From assembly GCA_947307285.1 (NCBI GenBank), contig CAMZIS010000005.1:1-21466 (forward strand): DNA of 21,466 nucleotides, written 5' to 3'. The translations under genes were made by a program, and so were the position numbers. This DNA is from an uncultured Peptococcaceae bacterium (lineage in GTDB: Bacteria; Bacillota; Dehalobacteriia; UBA4068). The notes beneath the pieces are model-generated. The model saw only the letters and a list, made by a program, of their open reading frames with translations, made no database searches and was not told the origin of the DNA. Positions 7,714 to 15,021 of the stretch are shown here, piece after piece. The stretch's first letter is position 1; the number at the start of each line of letters is the position of its first letter.

Positions 7714-8559
7714 ATGAAGCGTTTGCTTGCGGCCTGCCTGCTGCTGGCGGCCCTGACTCTCACGGCCTGCGGTTCGCCGGTGGATAAAGAATACGCCGGC
7801 TGGACCATAACGGTCCGGGGCGACGGCGTGGAGGGCGAACAGACCTATACTATCTCTGAGCTGGCGGCTTTGCCGGAGGCGCAGTTTTCCGCCGTCTATT
7901 CCGTCATCAACAACTGGCCCACCGTCACCTCCTACGCGGCGGAGGGCGTGAAGATCGCGTCTATTTTGGAGCTCTGCGGCGTGCTGGATACGGCCCAGAC
8001 TGTCACCATAGGCTCGGAGGACGGCTACCGCGCCTCCTTCACCCGGCAGCAGCTGCTGGAGTCCACGCAGTTCTCTTACCCCAACTGCGGCGAGAACGGC
8101 GAGGGCGCGGAGCCGGTGTTTCCCATCATCGCCTATAACTGGAAGCAGGGCGGCGCGGACCTGGCCGACGTGCGGCCCGACGCGCCCTGCCTCGTCCTGG
8201 GCCAGACCGACTGGCTGCAGCACAACAATCCGGTGTTCGTGGAGGGCGTGACCTATATCGAGGTCAGCGACGAATCGGAGCAGTGGGCTCCGCCCTTCCT
8301 CTGGCCGGAGCAGGCCGTCTATCACCGGGGCGACAGGATAAAGCTGCAGCACGACGCCTATTCCAACGTGAAGATATACTACACCCTGGACGGCAGCGAG
8401 CCCGACGTTTATTCTGCCATGTACAATCCCAGCACCTATCAGCCGGAGCTGAACGAGCCCATCGAGGTCACAGGGGACATGACCGTCCGCGCCTTCGCGG
8501 CTGGCTACGGCAAGGCGGACAGCGAAGTTGCGGAGTTCCCCATCGAAGTGGAGGAGTGA
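7714..8559 (+). CDS. Lipoprotein: Oxidored_molyb-like domain plus chitobiase-C-terminal-like (CHB_HEX) domain
   Basis: The 281-residue lipoprotein is anchored by cysteine 19 (LTACG). Residues 30-185 form one Oxidored_molyb-like domain: TITVRGDGV first strand, SELAALP helix, YSVINNWPT (62-70), EGVKIASILELCG (77-89), DGYRASFTRQQLL (103-115) and a final GVTYIEVS strand. The cysteine that would bind molybdopterin is replaced in the VINNWP region. Residues about 195-280 form a small beta domain with YYTLDGSEPD (222-231), the hallmark of the CHB_HEX_C_1/FN3-like family found at the end of surface glycosidases. I chose ATG 7714 because AAAGGAG (7701-7707) stands 6 bases before it and the signal peptide starts there; an in-frame TTG 24 bases earlier lacks such support. 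It is closely related to the product at 9705-10514. Confidence 0.8.
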   Translation: MKRLLAACLLLAALTLTACGSPVDKEYAGWTITVRGDGVEGEQTYTISELAALPEAQFSAVYSVINNWPTVTSYAAEGVKIASILELCGVLDTAQTVTIGSEDGYRASFTRQQLLESTQFSYPNCGENGEGAEPVFPIIAYNWKQGGADLADVRPDAPCLVLGQTDWLQHNNPVFVEGVTYIEVSDESEQWAPPFLWPEQAVYHRGDRIKLQHDAYSNVKIYYTLDGSEPDVYSAMYNPSTYQPELNEPIEVTGDMTVRAFAAGYGKADSEVAEFPIEVEE

Positions 8560-8560
8560 C

Positions 8561-9691
8561 ATGAAAAAGCTGCTGTATATCACTGTCATCCTGGCTGTCT
8601 GCCTTTTCTGCGTCTGTCTATTCAGCGCCTGCGGGAACAGTGCGACTGATTCCGGCGACCCGGAATACGAGGCCCAGACCATCGCCATCAGCGGCCTGCA
8701 GGAGCTGGGTGAGGACGGCGTATTCGAAGTGAGCATCGCCGAGCTGAGAGAATTGCCCCAGGTTGATCTGGAGGCGAGCTACCTGCGGACCACCGGCCTC
8801 TACGAGGAATTCGACATGACCGGGCCAAGGCTTAGCGACGTGATAGCTCTCGCCGGCGGCGATCTGGACGACTACGCAGCCTGCGCAGCCGTGGGCCGGG
8901 ACGGCTATTACTGCCTCTACGACCGGGAGGTCATGGACAGCACCGACCTTTTGCTGGCTTTGAAGATCGACGGCGCGTACAAGCTCGAGGAATCGGTCTG
9001 GCCCGCCCAGATCGCGGCCCAGGGCCAGTTCGGCCCCTACTGGGTGCGGCAGGTGAACCGGATCATCCTCTACGAGACCATCCCCGAAAAAGAGATAACC
9101 ACCCTGTGGAACTTCGCGGCGCTCACCGCGGACATGGAGCCCTACTATTACGAATACTACGGCAGCCGGGACGCGGCCATGGACCTGTCCCTGATCTTCT
9201 CCCGCTTCGACTATGTGGATTCCGGTTCCTTTTTCACCATGCGCTCCTCCGACGGCTTTAAAAAGAACGAGCAGCTGGCCGGAGTGTCCAGCGGCAATTA
9301 TTACATCAAATACGAAGGCGCCGACGCCCCCACCAACGTGTCCACCAGCATCATGCTGGGCATGAACGTGCAGCGCATCGCCTGGTTCTCCACCAACGCG
9401 GACGCGGTCTATTTCCTGGATCAGATGCAGACCTACCTGACCAACGCGGAGGCCGGGGGCGAGACCGGCGTCAGCGTGGAGGAGGTCCTCTATGAGGTGG
9501 GCGTGGAAACGGTGAAGGCCGCCCGGTGGCGCATCGTGGGCACGGACGGCAGCGAGCAGACCGTCAGCGGCGAAGACCTGGATCAGGCCGTGCTCATCCG
9601 CAAGTCCGACGGCTTCGACAAGCTGGTCTGGCAGTCCGATCTCGGGTATTCCGACGTGGACAGCCTGTTCTATATCACTTTGGCGCAATAG
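8561..9691 (+). CDS. Lipoprotein with two degenerate Oxidored_molyb-like domains
   Basis: The 376-residue lipoprotein has probable lipid cysteine 24 (LFSACG). The first domain (about 37-172) has SIAELRELP, a DMTGPRLSDVIALAGG helix region, DGYYCLYDRE and a QFGPYWVRQVNRIILYE C-terminal strand, matching the Oxidored_molyb-like pattern of its neighbours with no molybdenum-ligand cysteine. The remainder (about 178-376) is aromatic-rich and ends with a second, weaker copy: VSVEEVLYEVGV, then a DGSEQTVSGEDL stretch and SDGFDKLVWQ. The ATG at 8561 follows the previous stop by one base and sits behind GAGGAG (8551-8556). The internal repeats suggest a protein- or ligand-binding surface rather than an enzyme. 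The assignment of the second domain is tentative. Confidence 0.7.
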   Translation: MKKLLYITVILAVCLFCVCLFSACGNSATDSGDPEYEAQTIAISGLQELGEDGVFEVSIAELRELPQVDLEASYLRTTGLYEEFDMTGPRLSDVIALAGGDLDDYAACAAVGRDGYYCLYDREVMDSTDLLLALKIDGAYKLEESVWPAQIAAQGQFGPYWVRQVNRIILYETIPEKEITTLWNFAALTADMEPYYYEYYGSRDAAMDLSLIFSRFDYVDSGSFFTMRSSDGFKKNEQLAGVSSGNYYIKYEGADAPTNVSTSIMLGMNVQRIAWFSTNADAVYFLDQMQTYLTNAEAGGETGVSVEEVLYEVGVETVKAARWRIVGTDGSEQTVSGEDLDQAVLIRKSDGFDKLVWQSDLGYSDVDSLFYITLAQ

Positions 9692-9704
9692 GGAGGGAAG
9701 CGAC

Positions 9705-10514
9705 ATGAAAAAACTGCTGGCGGTCATCTTTTGCCTGCTGCTGCTGACAGCAGCGGCTTGCGGGAACGGAGCCTCCGACGAGCCCATACTGACCGTATCT
9801 GGGGAGGGCATCAGCGAACCCATGGAGTTCAGCCTGAAAGACCTGCAGACATTGGACGACCAGACCTTGGTCTATTCCACGGTGAACAATTTCCCCAGCA
9901 CCAAATACGCCAGGGCCCAGGGCTGTTCTCTCGCGGCCCTGCTGGGCGCCTGCGGGACAGGGGAGGATATCACTCAGATCACCGTGTCCGCAGACGACGG
10001 CTTCAGCAAGACCTTCAGTCGGGACCAGCTGCTGGGAACGGCTTATTTCTACGACCTCTCCGGCAACCCCACGGAGGTCCCGGCCATGCTGGCCTGGGCC
10101 TACAGCGACGACAGCGGGAAGGTACCGGGCGACGCCGAGCCCATGGACGACCTGCGGCTGATCTTCGGCCAGCAGGGCCCCCATCAGGCCAACGCCTCCG
10201 CCAGCGTGCAGCACGTGAGCAGCATCGAGGTGTCGACCGAGCCCCTGCCCCGGCTCCAGCCCTGCTCTTTCAATAAAACCGCGGAGGGCCTGATCGAGCT
10301 GGTCTATGACGATATGGATCAGGTCAAGCTCTACTACACCGTGGACGGCACGGACCCCGACCCCTTGACCAGTGAAGTTTATAACCCCTCTACCAGCAAT
10401 TTCCAGCCGGAGCTTAACGCGCCCCTCGATCTGCCCGCGGGCACGAAGATCAGGGCCATGGCGGTGGGCTTCGGCTGGGCGGACAGCGAGATCAGCGAAT
10501 ATGTGGTGGAATAA
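9705..10514 (+). CDS. Lipoprotein: Oxidored_molyb-like domain plus CHB_HEX-like domain (paralog of 7714-8559)
   Basis: The 269-residue lipoprotein has lipid cysteine 19 (TAAACG). Residues 27-178 form an Oxidored_molyb-like domain: ILTVSGEGI, FSLKDLQTL, YSTVNNFPS (compare YSVINNWPT in its paralog), CSLAALLGACG, DGFSKTFSRDQLLG, and a HVSSIEVS strand. The C-terminal domain of about 85 residues has YYTVDGTDPD and YNPSTSNFQPELN motifs that align with YYTLDGSEPD and YNPSTYQPELN in the product at 7714-8559, so the two genes are duplicates separated by one unrelated-length member. GGGAGGG precedes the ATG. Its 3' end overlaps the FMN-binding gene by 14 bases. No catalytic residue pattern is visible. 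Confidence 0.8.
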   Translation: MKKLLAVIFCLLLLTAAACGNGASDEPILTVSGEGISEPMEFSLKDLQTLDDQTLVYSTVNNFPSTKYARAQGCSLAALLGACGTGEDITQITVSADDGFSKTFSRDQLLGTAYFYDLSGNPTEVPAMLAWAYSDDSGKVPGDAEPMDDLRLIFGQQGPHQANASASVQHVSSIEVSTEPLPRLQPCSFNKTAEGLIELVYDDMDQVKLYYTVDGTDPDPLTSEVYNPSTSNFQPELNAPLDLPAGTKIRAMAVGFGWADSEISEYVVE

Positions 10515-11538
10515 GCGAAACCTGCGCCGGCTGGCCCCGGCCATCCTGATCGGGCTCTGCCTGCTGCTTTGCGCCTGCCAGGCCAAACTGACCGAAGAGG
10601 AGCAGGCCGCTCTCACCCAGCTGCTGCCCGGCGAAACATTGACTGATATAACGGACGACCTGTTCTCCGCAAACGGGGAATGGCGGGAAAAATTCAAGGC
10701 CGTGGACCGGGTCTTCCGGACGGAAGACGGCGACTGGGCGGTGCTGGCGAAGCCCATCGGCTATAACGGCCCCATCACCCTGGCACTCACCGTCGACCAT
10801 GAGACCGCCGCCAGCTCGGGAATTGTCATCGTGGCTCACAACGAGACCCGCCATTACGTGCGGGGGCTGGAGGAGGACTGGTTCACCTCCCGTTTCGCGG
10901 AAAAGCAGGCGGGTGAGGCCCTGCGCGTGGTCAAGCTGGAGGCTCAGACCCCGGCTGACGTGGTGGCCATCACCGGCGCCACCGTCACCACCCAGGCCGT
11001 GACGAACGGGGTGAACGCCGCCCTTTCCCTCTATGCCGAAGCCGTGTTGGGCGAGGAGCAGGCGGCAGTGCCCTATACCGTGGATTTCCAGGCGGAGGAG
11101 GGCGCAGGCCCGGAGGAGAACGGCCGTCTCGCCGTCCGTGCCTACGGCACCGTTTTGGGCGAGATATCGCTGGAGGATATCAAACAGCTGCCCTCGGTGG
11201 AGCGCTCTCTGACCATCCATTCCACCGCCGGCACCACCGAACACCGCTTCACCGGCACCCTGCTTTATAACGTGCTGCAAGCCGTGGACCCGGCCCTGAC
11301 CGAGGAATACGACCTGCTGATGACCGTGGGCGTGGACGAATACTGCTCCGGCATCGAGATGCGGGAGGTGCTGAAGGAAAACGCCGTCTACCTGGTCTAC
11401 GCCGATCAGGGCCAGCCCCTGCCTCGCAAAGACGGCGCGCCGGGCGGCATGCGGGTCATCATATTGGACGATTTTTACGGCCAGCGCTTCACCAATTACC
11501 TGCTGGAAGTCGATCTGGAAAAGGACGTAAACAACTGA
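10501..11538 (+). CDS. FMN-binding (RnfG/NqrC-like) lipoprotein fused to an Oxidored_molyb-like domain
   Basis: The 345-residue lipoprotein has a basic start, a hydrophobic run and likely lipid cysteine 26 (LLCAC). Residues about 70-180 are an FMN_bind domain of the RnfG type: GYNGPITLALTVD (87-99), then DVVAITGATVTTQAV (153-167), whose TGATVT stretch is the site at which ApbE-type enzymes attach FMN to threonine. The next-but-one gene encodes such an enzyme. Residues about 205-338 are an Oxidored_molyb-like domain (RAYGTVLGEISLEDI, FTGTLLYNVLQ, DEYCSG, GGMRVIILDDFYGQRF) nearly matching the anchored protein at 16-543. It is predicted to be an extracytoplasmic single-flavin electron carrier. 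I chose ATG 10501, which gives a complete signal peptide; it overlaps the upstream gene by 14 bases. Confidence 0.85.
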   Translation: MWWNKRNLRRLAPAILIGLCLLLCACQAKLTEEEQAALTQLLPGETLTDITDDLFSANGEWREKFKAVDRVFRTEDGDWAVLAKPIGYNGPITLALTVDHETAASSGIVIVAHNETRHYVRGLEEDWFTSRFAEKQAGEALRVVKLEAQTPADVVAITGATVTTQAVTNGVNAALSLYAEAVLGEEQAAVPYTVDFQAEEGAGPEENGRLAVRAYGTVLGEISLEDIKQLPSVERSLTIHSTAGTTEHRFTGTLLYNVLQAVDPALTEEYDLLMTVGVDEYCSGIEMREVLKENAVYLVYADQGQPLPRKDGAPGGMRVIILDDFYGQRFTNYLLEVDLEKDVNN

Positions 11539-11786
11539 TGAACAGATTCCTGCTCAAAGCCGTATTGTCTGCGGTGCTGCTGTTATGCCTGCTTTTTTTG
11601 GCGGTCAGCGGCTTTGCCATGCATTTCAATACCACCGGTCTGGTGCTGGGCCTGCCCCGCTATCTGCTGCGGCAGCTGCACACAGTGTGCGCCGCGGTGA
11701 TGAGCGCCGCCGTGCTGCTGCATCTTGCCCTGAACCTGAAACTGCTGCGGGCCGAATGGAAGCAGGGCCGGAGGAACAAAAAGTGA
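11538..11786 (+). CDS. Small two-helix membrane protein, DUF4405-like, probable heme-binding
   Basis: The 82-residue product has two transmembrane helices, roughly 5-27 and 46-68, a basic C-terminal tail (KQGRRNKK) that should face the cytosol, and histidines at 29, 48 and 62. H48 and H62, 14 residues apart in the second helix, together with the HLALNL ending match the DUF4405-type small cytochrome b pattern, in which histidines hold heme b between helices. Because the protein is so short it may work as a dimer. It overlaps the FMN-lipoprotein stop by one base (ATGA) and the ApbE start by four. This places it as the membrane step between the extracellular flavin carrier and the quinone pool; that role is inferred from context. 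Confidence 0.65.
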   Translation: MNRFLLKAVLSAVLLLCLLFLAVSGFAMHFNTTGLVLGLPRYLLRQLHTVCAAVMSAAVLLHLALNLKLLRAEWKQGRRNKK

Positions 11787-12784
11787 AGGGCAAACTGTTT
11801 TTCGTCATCCTCTGCCTGGGACTTTGCCTGCTCCTTGCCGGCTGCGGCGGGGAAGAGGCCACGGAGCCCGTGAGCCGCAGCGATTTCGCCCTGGACCCCC
11901 TGTGCACGATCCCCCTGTACGACCCGGCGGACCAGGGCTTGCTGGACCGGGCCTTTGAGCTGATCGCCGCGGAGGAAGCCCTGCTTTCCCGCACGGTTGA
12001 GGGCAGCGACGTCTGGCGGGTCAATCAGGCGGCAGGGGAGAGCGTCACGGTGAGCGAGGACACGGCGGAGCTGATCTCCCTGGGGCTGGAATACAGCGAA
12101 CTCTCCCACGGCGTGTTCGACATCACCGTGGGCCGGCTGACCGAACTGTGGGATTTCGGCGGCGCCAACCACGTGCCAGCCGAGTGGGAACTGCCGCCGG
12201 CGCTTTCCAGCGTGGACTATCGAAATCTCACCCTCGACGGCTGTCAGGTCGCCCTGTCCGACCCGGAAGCCCGGCTGGAGCTGGGCGCGGTGGCCAAGGG
12301 CTACATCGCCGACCGGGTGGCGCAGCTGCTCAAAGAGGAGGGCGCGAAGAGCGCCGTCATCGACCTGGGCGGCAACGTGGTGACCCTGGGCGCGAAGCCC
12401 GGCGGGGAGGCCTGGAAGATCGGGGTGCAGCAGCCCTTCGGCGCGGAGCGCAGCGAGCTCATCGGCCTGATCGAAGCCGAAGGGGACCTGTCCCTGGTCA
12501 CCTCCGGCGTCTACGAACGCAATTTCGAGCGGAACGGCGTGCTTTATCATCACATCCTGGATCCCCGCACCGGCTTCCCGGCGGATACGGACGTCATCGG
12601 CGTCACCGTGGTCTCCCATAGCTCCGCCCGGGGCGACGCCCTGTCCACCGTCTGCCTGCTGCTGGGTATGGAAGAGGGCTCCCGCCTGCTGGAGGCTGAT
12701 CCGGACGTGCTGGGCGCGGTGTGGGTGGATAAAGCCGGGGAAGTCTACGTCCAGGGCGACGTGGATTTCACACCCGCCCCCTGA
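11783..12784 (+). CDS. apbE: FAD:protein FMN transferase, lipoprotein (ApbE family)
   Basis: The 333-residue lipoprotein (cysteine 21 in LLAGC) transfers FMN from FAD to a threonine of an FMN_bind domain, here presumably the product at 10501-11538. Family motifs are in order: WDFGG (123-127), LGAVAKGYIADR (167-178), DLGGNV (194-199), SGVYERNF (241-248), HHILDPRTGFP (256-266, with His, Asp and Thr of the active site) and ARGDALST (282-289, metal-binding Asp285). Length is normal for the family. It starts with GTG at 11783, seven bases after GGAGGA, and overlaps the upstream gene by four bases. The lipid anchor puts it on the outer face of the membrane, so it needs extracellular FAD. Confidence 0.93.
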   Translation: MKGKLFFVILCLGLCLLLAGCGGEEATEPVSRSDFALDPLCTIPLYDPADQGLLDRAFELIAAEEALLSRTVEGSDVWRVNQAAGESVTVSEDTAELISLGLEYSELSHGVFDITVGRLTELWDFGGANHVPAEWELPPALSSVDYRNLTLDGCQVALSDPEARLELGAVAKGYIADRVAQLLKEEGAKSAVIDLGGNVVTLGAKPGGEAWKIGVQQPFGAERSELIGLIEAEGDLSLVTSGVYERNFERNGVLYHHILDPRTGFPADTDVIGVTVVSHSSARGDALSTVCLLLGMEEGSRLLEADPDVLGAVWVDKAGEVYVQGDVDFTPAP

Positions 12785-12794
12785 CGAGGTAATC

Positions 12795-13346
12795 ATGCTG
12801 CGAATCATCAACTCTTTTCTGGCTGCGGTCTGCGTGGCGCTGCTTTTTGTCCACGCCCTGTGGGCGGCGGCCCTGCTGGCCGGCCTTACCGGCTATTCGC
12901 CCTTCATTTCCCGCATCGGCTGGGTCTTTTTGGTTTGCGCGGCTTCCCACGGGCTGCTCAGCTCCTATTTGGTCCTGTTTCACGACCGGCCCGCTCCCCG
13001 CTTCCCCTATCCCCGCAGCAACGCCGCGGCCTGGGTGCAGCGCATCAGCGGCGCGGGCATGGTGCTGTTTATCATCCCCCATCTCAACGAAGCCTACGGC
13101 CACGTGACCATGGGCGGCTGGTTCCTGCCCCACGAGCCCACTGTCGGGCGTTACCTGCTGGAAGCGGGGCTGCTCGTCGCCATGACGCTGCACCTGTGGC
13201 AGAGCCTGCCCCGGCTGCCCCTGTCCTTCGGCCTGCTGCGGGACGAAAGGAGCCTCATGCGCTGGCGAAGGGGGCTGCACACCGGCGTCCTCCTCGTCGG
13301 CCTGATAGTGCTCGCCGCTTTGAGCAAGTATTTCCTGTTAGGTTAA
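12795..13346 (+). CDS. Succinate dehydrogenase/fumarate reductase cytochrome-b-like membrane anchor
   Basis: The 183-residue protein has about five hydrophobic helices (roughly 5-29, 40-62, 82-99, 118-138, 160-181). Histidines fall inside or at the edge of each: H20, H52, H96, H133 and H162. Four of these could hold two b hemes, as in single-subunit anchors of the Wolinella/Bacillus type. The product is shorter than those (usually 200-250 residues) and begins directly with the first helix. It lies 10 bases after apbE and 4 bases before the flavoprotein gene, the normal C-A-B order of such complexes. It would exchange electrons between menaquinone or the extracytoplasmic carriers and the FrdAB-like pair. 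Sequence identity to the family is loose; the call rests on topology, histidines and context. Confidence 0.75.
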   Translation: MLRIINSFLAAVCVALLFVHALWAAALLAGLTGYSPFISRIGWVFLVCAASHGLLSSYLVLFHDRPAPRFPYPRSNAAAWVQRISGAGMVLFIIPHLNEAYGHVTMGGWFLPHEPTVGRYLLEAGLLVAMTLHLWQSLPRLPLSFGLLRDERSLMRWRRGLHTGVLLVGLIVLAALSKYFLLG

Positions 13347-13350
13347 GACT

Positions 13351-15021
13351 ATGTACGACATCCTTATAGTGGGCAACGGTCTGGCCGGCCTTTCCGCCGC
13401 CATCACCTGCGCCGAAGCGAAGGCCCGGGTCCTTCTTGTCAGCTCCAATCAGCCGGAACGCAGCCAGTCCGTGATGGCGGAGGGCGGCATCAACGCGGCC
13501 CTGGATCAAAAAGGGGAGGACGATTCTCCCGCCCAGCATCTGGCCGACACACTCCGCGCCGGCTGCGATCTGGCCGACGCGCAGGCGGTGGCGGGCCTGA
13601 CGACCGCCGCGCCGGAGATCATCCGCTGGGCCGATCGGCTGGGCACCGTGTTCAGCAGGGACGAGGAAGGACGGGTGGATCAGCGCTGCTTCGGCGGGCA
13701 GAAAAAGAAGCGCACCGCCTACGCCAACGCCGGTATCGGCCGTCAGCTGATGGCGGCTCTCTCCCGCCAATGCCGCAAGCTGGAAAGCGAAGGCCGCATA
13801 GAGGTGCGGGAAGACCTGCGTCTGGTCAGTGCGGCCCTGGGCGACAGGGGCTGCTGCGGCGGGGTGTTCCGGAGGGTCGGCGGCGGCGAGCCGGAGGGTA
13901 TCGCGGCGGAGGGCCTCATCCTCTGCTGCGGCGGGCCGGGAGGCCTGTTCGGCAACAACACCGGGTCCCTGCTCTCCGACGGCGCTGCGGCGGCCGCCCT
14001 GTTCAGCCAGGGTGCGGCCATGGCCGATCTGGAAATGATCCAGTACCATCCCACCACTGCAGCGGGGCCCGGCAAACGCCTGCTCATATCCGAGGCGGCC
14101 CGAGGCGAGGGCGGACGGCTCTTCACCTATAAAGAAGGCAAGCCCTGGTATTTCATGGAGGAATGGTTCCCCGAAGGGGGCAACCTGATGCCCCGGGACG
14201 TGGTCTCCCGCTCCATCTACAAGGTCGTGCGGGAACTGGGCCTGGGCGTGGAGGGCCGGGACGAGGTGCTGCTGGATATCTCCTTCCTCCCTAAAGAAGT
14301 ACTGGACACCCGCCTGGCCGAGATCTGCCGCAACTGCCGCACCTTTTTAGGCGTCGATCCGGCGCGAGAGCCCATTCCGGTCTGGCCCGGCGTGCACTAT
14401 TTCATGGGCGGCTTCTACGTGGGCGCGGACCATGCCTGCTCCATCCCGCGGCTCTGGGCCGCCGGTGAATGCGCCTGCCAGTATCACGGGGCCAACCGCC
14501 TGGGCGGCAATTCCACCCTGGGCGCCATCTACGGCGGCCGGGTGGCGGCAGAGTCGGCTCTCGGCGCTTCCCCCCTGTACAGCGCAGCCGAAAAGGAAGC
14601 CCTGCTGGAGCGGGAGGCCCGCCGTCAGAGTGAGCTTGCCGCCGCTTTTTCCGGACGCCTGCGCCCGCCCCGGCTCAGACAGGAGCTGCAGCAGGTGATG
14701 CGGGAGGGCATGGCCATCTTCCGCAGCGAGGAGCAGCTCGCCGCTGCCCTGGGCCGTCTGTACTCTCTGGAAGAAGAAGCACGGGGCCTCGCCGGCGGGG
14801 CGGAAGCCGCCGATTCCCTCACTTTGACCGGTCAGATGAGGCTTGCCCGGGCCATGCTGCTGTCCGCTCTGGCCCGCCGCGAAAGCCGCGGCGCCCACCA
14901 GCGCAGCGATTTTCCCGCGCGCGACGACGCCGGGTTCCGCTGCGTGACCGTGGCGCAGTACGGCGCGGATGGCAATATCAACGTCGGTTTTCGTCCTATC
15001 GGAGCAGACCCATGCAAGTGA
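13351..15021 (+). CDS. Fumarate reductase/succinate dehydrogenase-like flavoprotein subunit
   Basis: The 556-residue cytosolic flavoprotein (no signal peptide) belongs to the FrdA/SdhA family and interconverts fumarate and succinate or similar dicarboxylates. It begins with the FAD-binding GNGLAGLSAA (8-17). Substrate-site motifs are present: QYHPTT (H233), SEAARGEGG (R251), PRDVVSRS (281-288), GVHYFMGG (H349) and HGANRLGGNS (R383). The C-terminal domain ends with ESRGAHQRSDFP. One key difference is that the segment RSQSVMAEGG has Gln39 where covalently flavinylated FrdA/SdhA have His (RSHxxxAxGG), so FAD is probably bound non-covalently. Its end overlaps the Fe-S subunit gene by 10 bases. 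It could be a fumarate reductase, or an enzyme for another unsaturated acid. Confidence 0.88.
   Translation: MYDILIVGNGLAGLSAAITCAEAKARVLLVSSNQPERSQSVMAEGGINAALDQKGEDDSPAQHLADTLRAGCDLADAQAVAGLTTAAPEIIRWADRLGTVFSRDEEGRVDQRCFGGQKKKRTAYANAGIGRQLMAALSRQCRKLESEGRIEVREDLRLVSAALGDRGCCGGVFRRVGGGEPEGIAAEGLILCCGGPGGLFGNNTGSLLSDGAAAAALFSQGAAMADLEMIQYHPTTAAGPGKRLLISEAARGEGGRLFTYKEGKPWYFMEEWFPEGGNLMPRDVVSRSIYKVVRELGLGVEGRDEVLLDISFLPKEVLDTRLAEICRNCRTFLGVDPAREPIPVWPGVHYFMGGFYVGADHACSIPRLWAAGECACQYHGANRLGGNSTLGAIYGGRVAAESALGASPLYSAAEKEALLEREARRQSELAAAFSGRLRPPRLRQELQQVMREGMAIFRSEEQLAAALGRLYSLEEEARGLAGGAEAADSLTLTGQMRLARAMLLSALARRESRGAHQRSDFPARDDAGFRCVTVAQYGADGNINVGFRPIGADPCK

Noticed and set aside
6997..8736. 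Long minus-strand open frame across the phosphoesterase and first lipoprotein genes
   Set aside because: It spans two well-supported plus-strand genes and lacks a signal or domain pattern of its own.
2630..10514. Calling the lipoproteins sulfite oxidases or molybdopterin-dependent oxidoreductases
   Set aside because: The fold is similar, but the molybdopterin-ligand cysteine is missing in the copies I examined and they are exported as Sec-type lipoproteins, which does not suit a cytosol-loaded cofactor enzyme.
13351..15021. Secreted flavocytochrome-c-type fumarate reductase
   Set aside because: There is no signal peptide or heme c motif (CxxCH), and a three-cluster Fe-S subunit and membrane anchor are coded beside it, so it is a cytosolic membrane-bound type.
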